A DNA stretch of 15,038 nucleotides. Origin: Alphaproteobacteria bacterium (GTDB lineage: Bacteria > Pseudomonadota > Alphaproteobacteria > Puniceispirillales > Puniceispirillaceae). The position numbers and the translations under genes were made by a program. Shown here one piece after another: positions 14,788 through 15,038 of this stretch. The stretch is taken from contig JAACDT010000052.1 of the NCBI GenBank assembly GCA_009936885.1, forward strand, positions 1-15,038. Direction: 5' to 3'. How positions within the stretch are numbered: position 1 is the first letter of the stretch; the number at the start of each line of letters is the position of its first letter. Below the pieces are notes generated by a model, which saw only the letters and a program-made list of their open reading frames with translations, was not told where the DNA came from and searched no databases.

Positions 14788-15038
14788 AGCCGTCCTTTAA
14801 AATCGTAGCCCAAATTTTACGTCTATTGTGCTGTGATTAGCAGATTAAGCAAGTGGGAAATTATCTTGATTTATATCTTATAAGTTTCTTTCACATTAGA
14901 TAAAAGTAAAATGCAGTACTGTTTTAAATGTTAAATAAAACAAATTTTGTAAAAAGAGGAAATATTTATAGCAGGCCATGGTCAAAATTTCTCAAATCGG
15001 CTAAATCTAACTATTAAATAGGCAATTAAATAGACAAC
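14788..15038. other. Right-edge non-coding stretch, likely promoter region of the aminopeptidase gene
   Basis: Apart from the aminopeptidase ribosome binding site (AGGA on the - strand, 14796-14793), I see no gene, RNA or terminator here. It is strongly A+T-rich. On the - strand GATAAT (14865-14860) could be a -10 box, but no acceptable -35 accompanies it. Near the edge ATTAAATAG occurs twice (15013-15021, 15025-15033). Confidence 0.5.

Noticed and set aside
14928..15017. Small open frame of about 29 codons in the right-edge stretch
   Set aside because: It is short, has no ribosome binding site, and its composition matches surrounding AT-rich non-coding DNA.
1..15038. CRISPR array, transposon ends, tRNA genes or integration site
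   Set aside because: No regular repeat-spacer pattern, transposase, tRNA-like cloverleaf or integrase was found on either strand by reading.

Overview
The window reads as a stretch of an AT-rich alphaproteobacterial chromosome, possibly marine (SAR116- or Rhodospirillales-like). That placement is inference, resting on the low G+C, the tight operons of small-molecule catabolism genes and the style of the proteins; no rRNA or other marker is present. No tRNA, rRNA, CRISPR array, insertion sequence or integrase was found. Gene density is very high, with no gene-free stretch above 300 bases; the longest is the right-hand 250 bases.

Left half, + strand (1 to about 9.3 kb). The 3' end of an enoyl-CoA hydratase gene is followed by a weak terminator and a promoter-like region. 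Next come a family III CoA-transferase and an enolase-superfamily enzyme of the muconate-lactonizing (MLE) subgroup. A complete dipeptide/oligopeptide-type ABC importer follows: a periplasmic family 5 binding protein, one polypeptide carrying both ATPases, and two permeases. A beta-hydroxyacid dehydrogenase closes the group. A strong hairpin after the binding-protein gene is placed to leave that gene expressed above the membrane components. The set looks like an uptake-and-breakdown module: import, epimerisation or isomerisation, CoA activation, then oxidation. The substrate cannot be read from the sequence.

Centre (9.33-10.10 kb). A single gene encodes a protein with a clear C-terminal cyclic-nucleotide-binding domain, a probable degenerate one before it, and no DNA-binding domain.

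Right half, - strand (14.8 down to 10.1 kb). The transcript order is an M17 leucyl aminopeptidase, a Gfo/Idh/MocA oxidoreductase, a zinc-type alcohol dehydrogenase and a second beta-hydroxyacid dehydrogenase. It converges on the left group. The alcohol dehydrogenase is split by a -1 frame change at a run of seven G (coding strand), either a real pseudogene, a slippage site or a sequencing error. A perfect 8-bp inverted repeat lies just upstream of the Gfo/Idh gene.

Nothing here is a clearly new system. The items most worth a second look are the frame break, the unassigned MLE-subgroup enzyme in its transporter context, the tandem cyclic-nucleotide-binding protein without an output domain, and several hairpin or operator-like sites.
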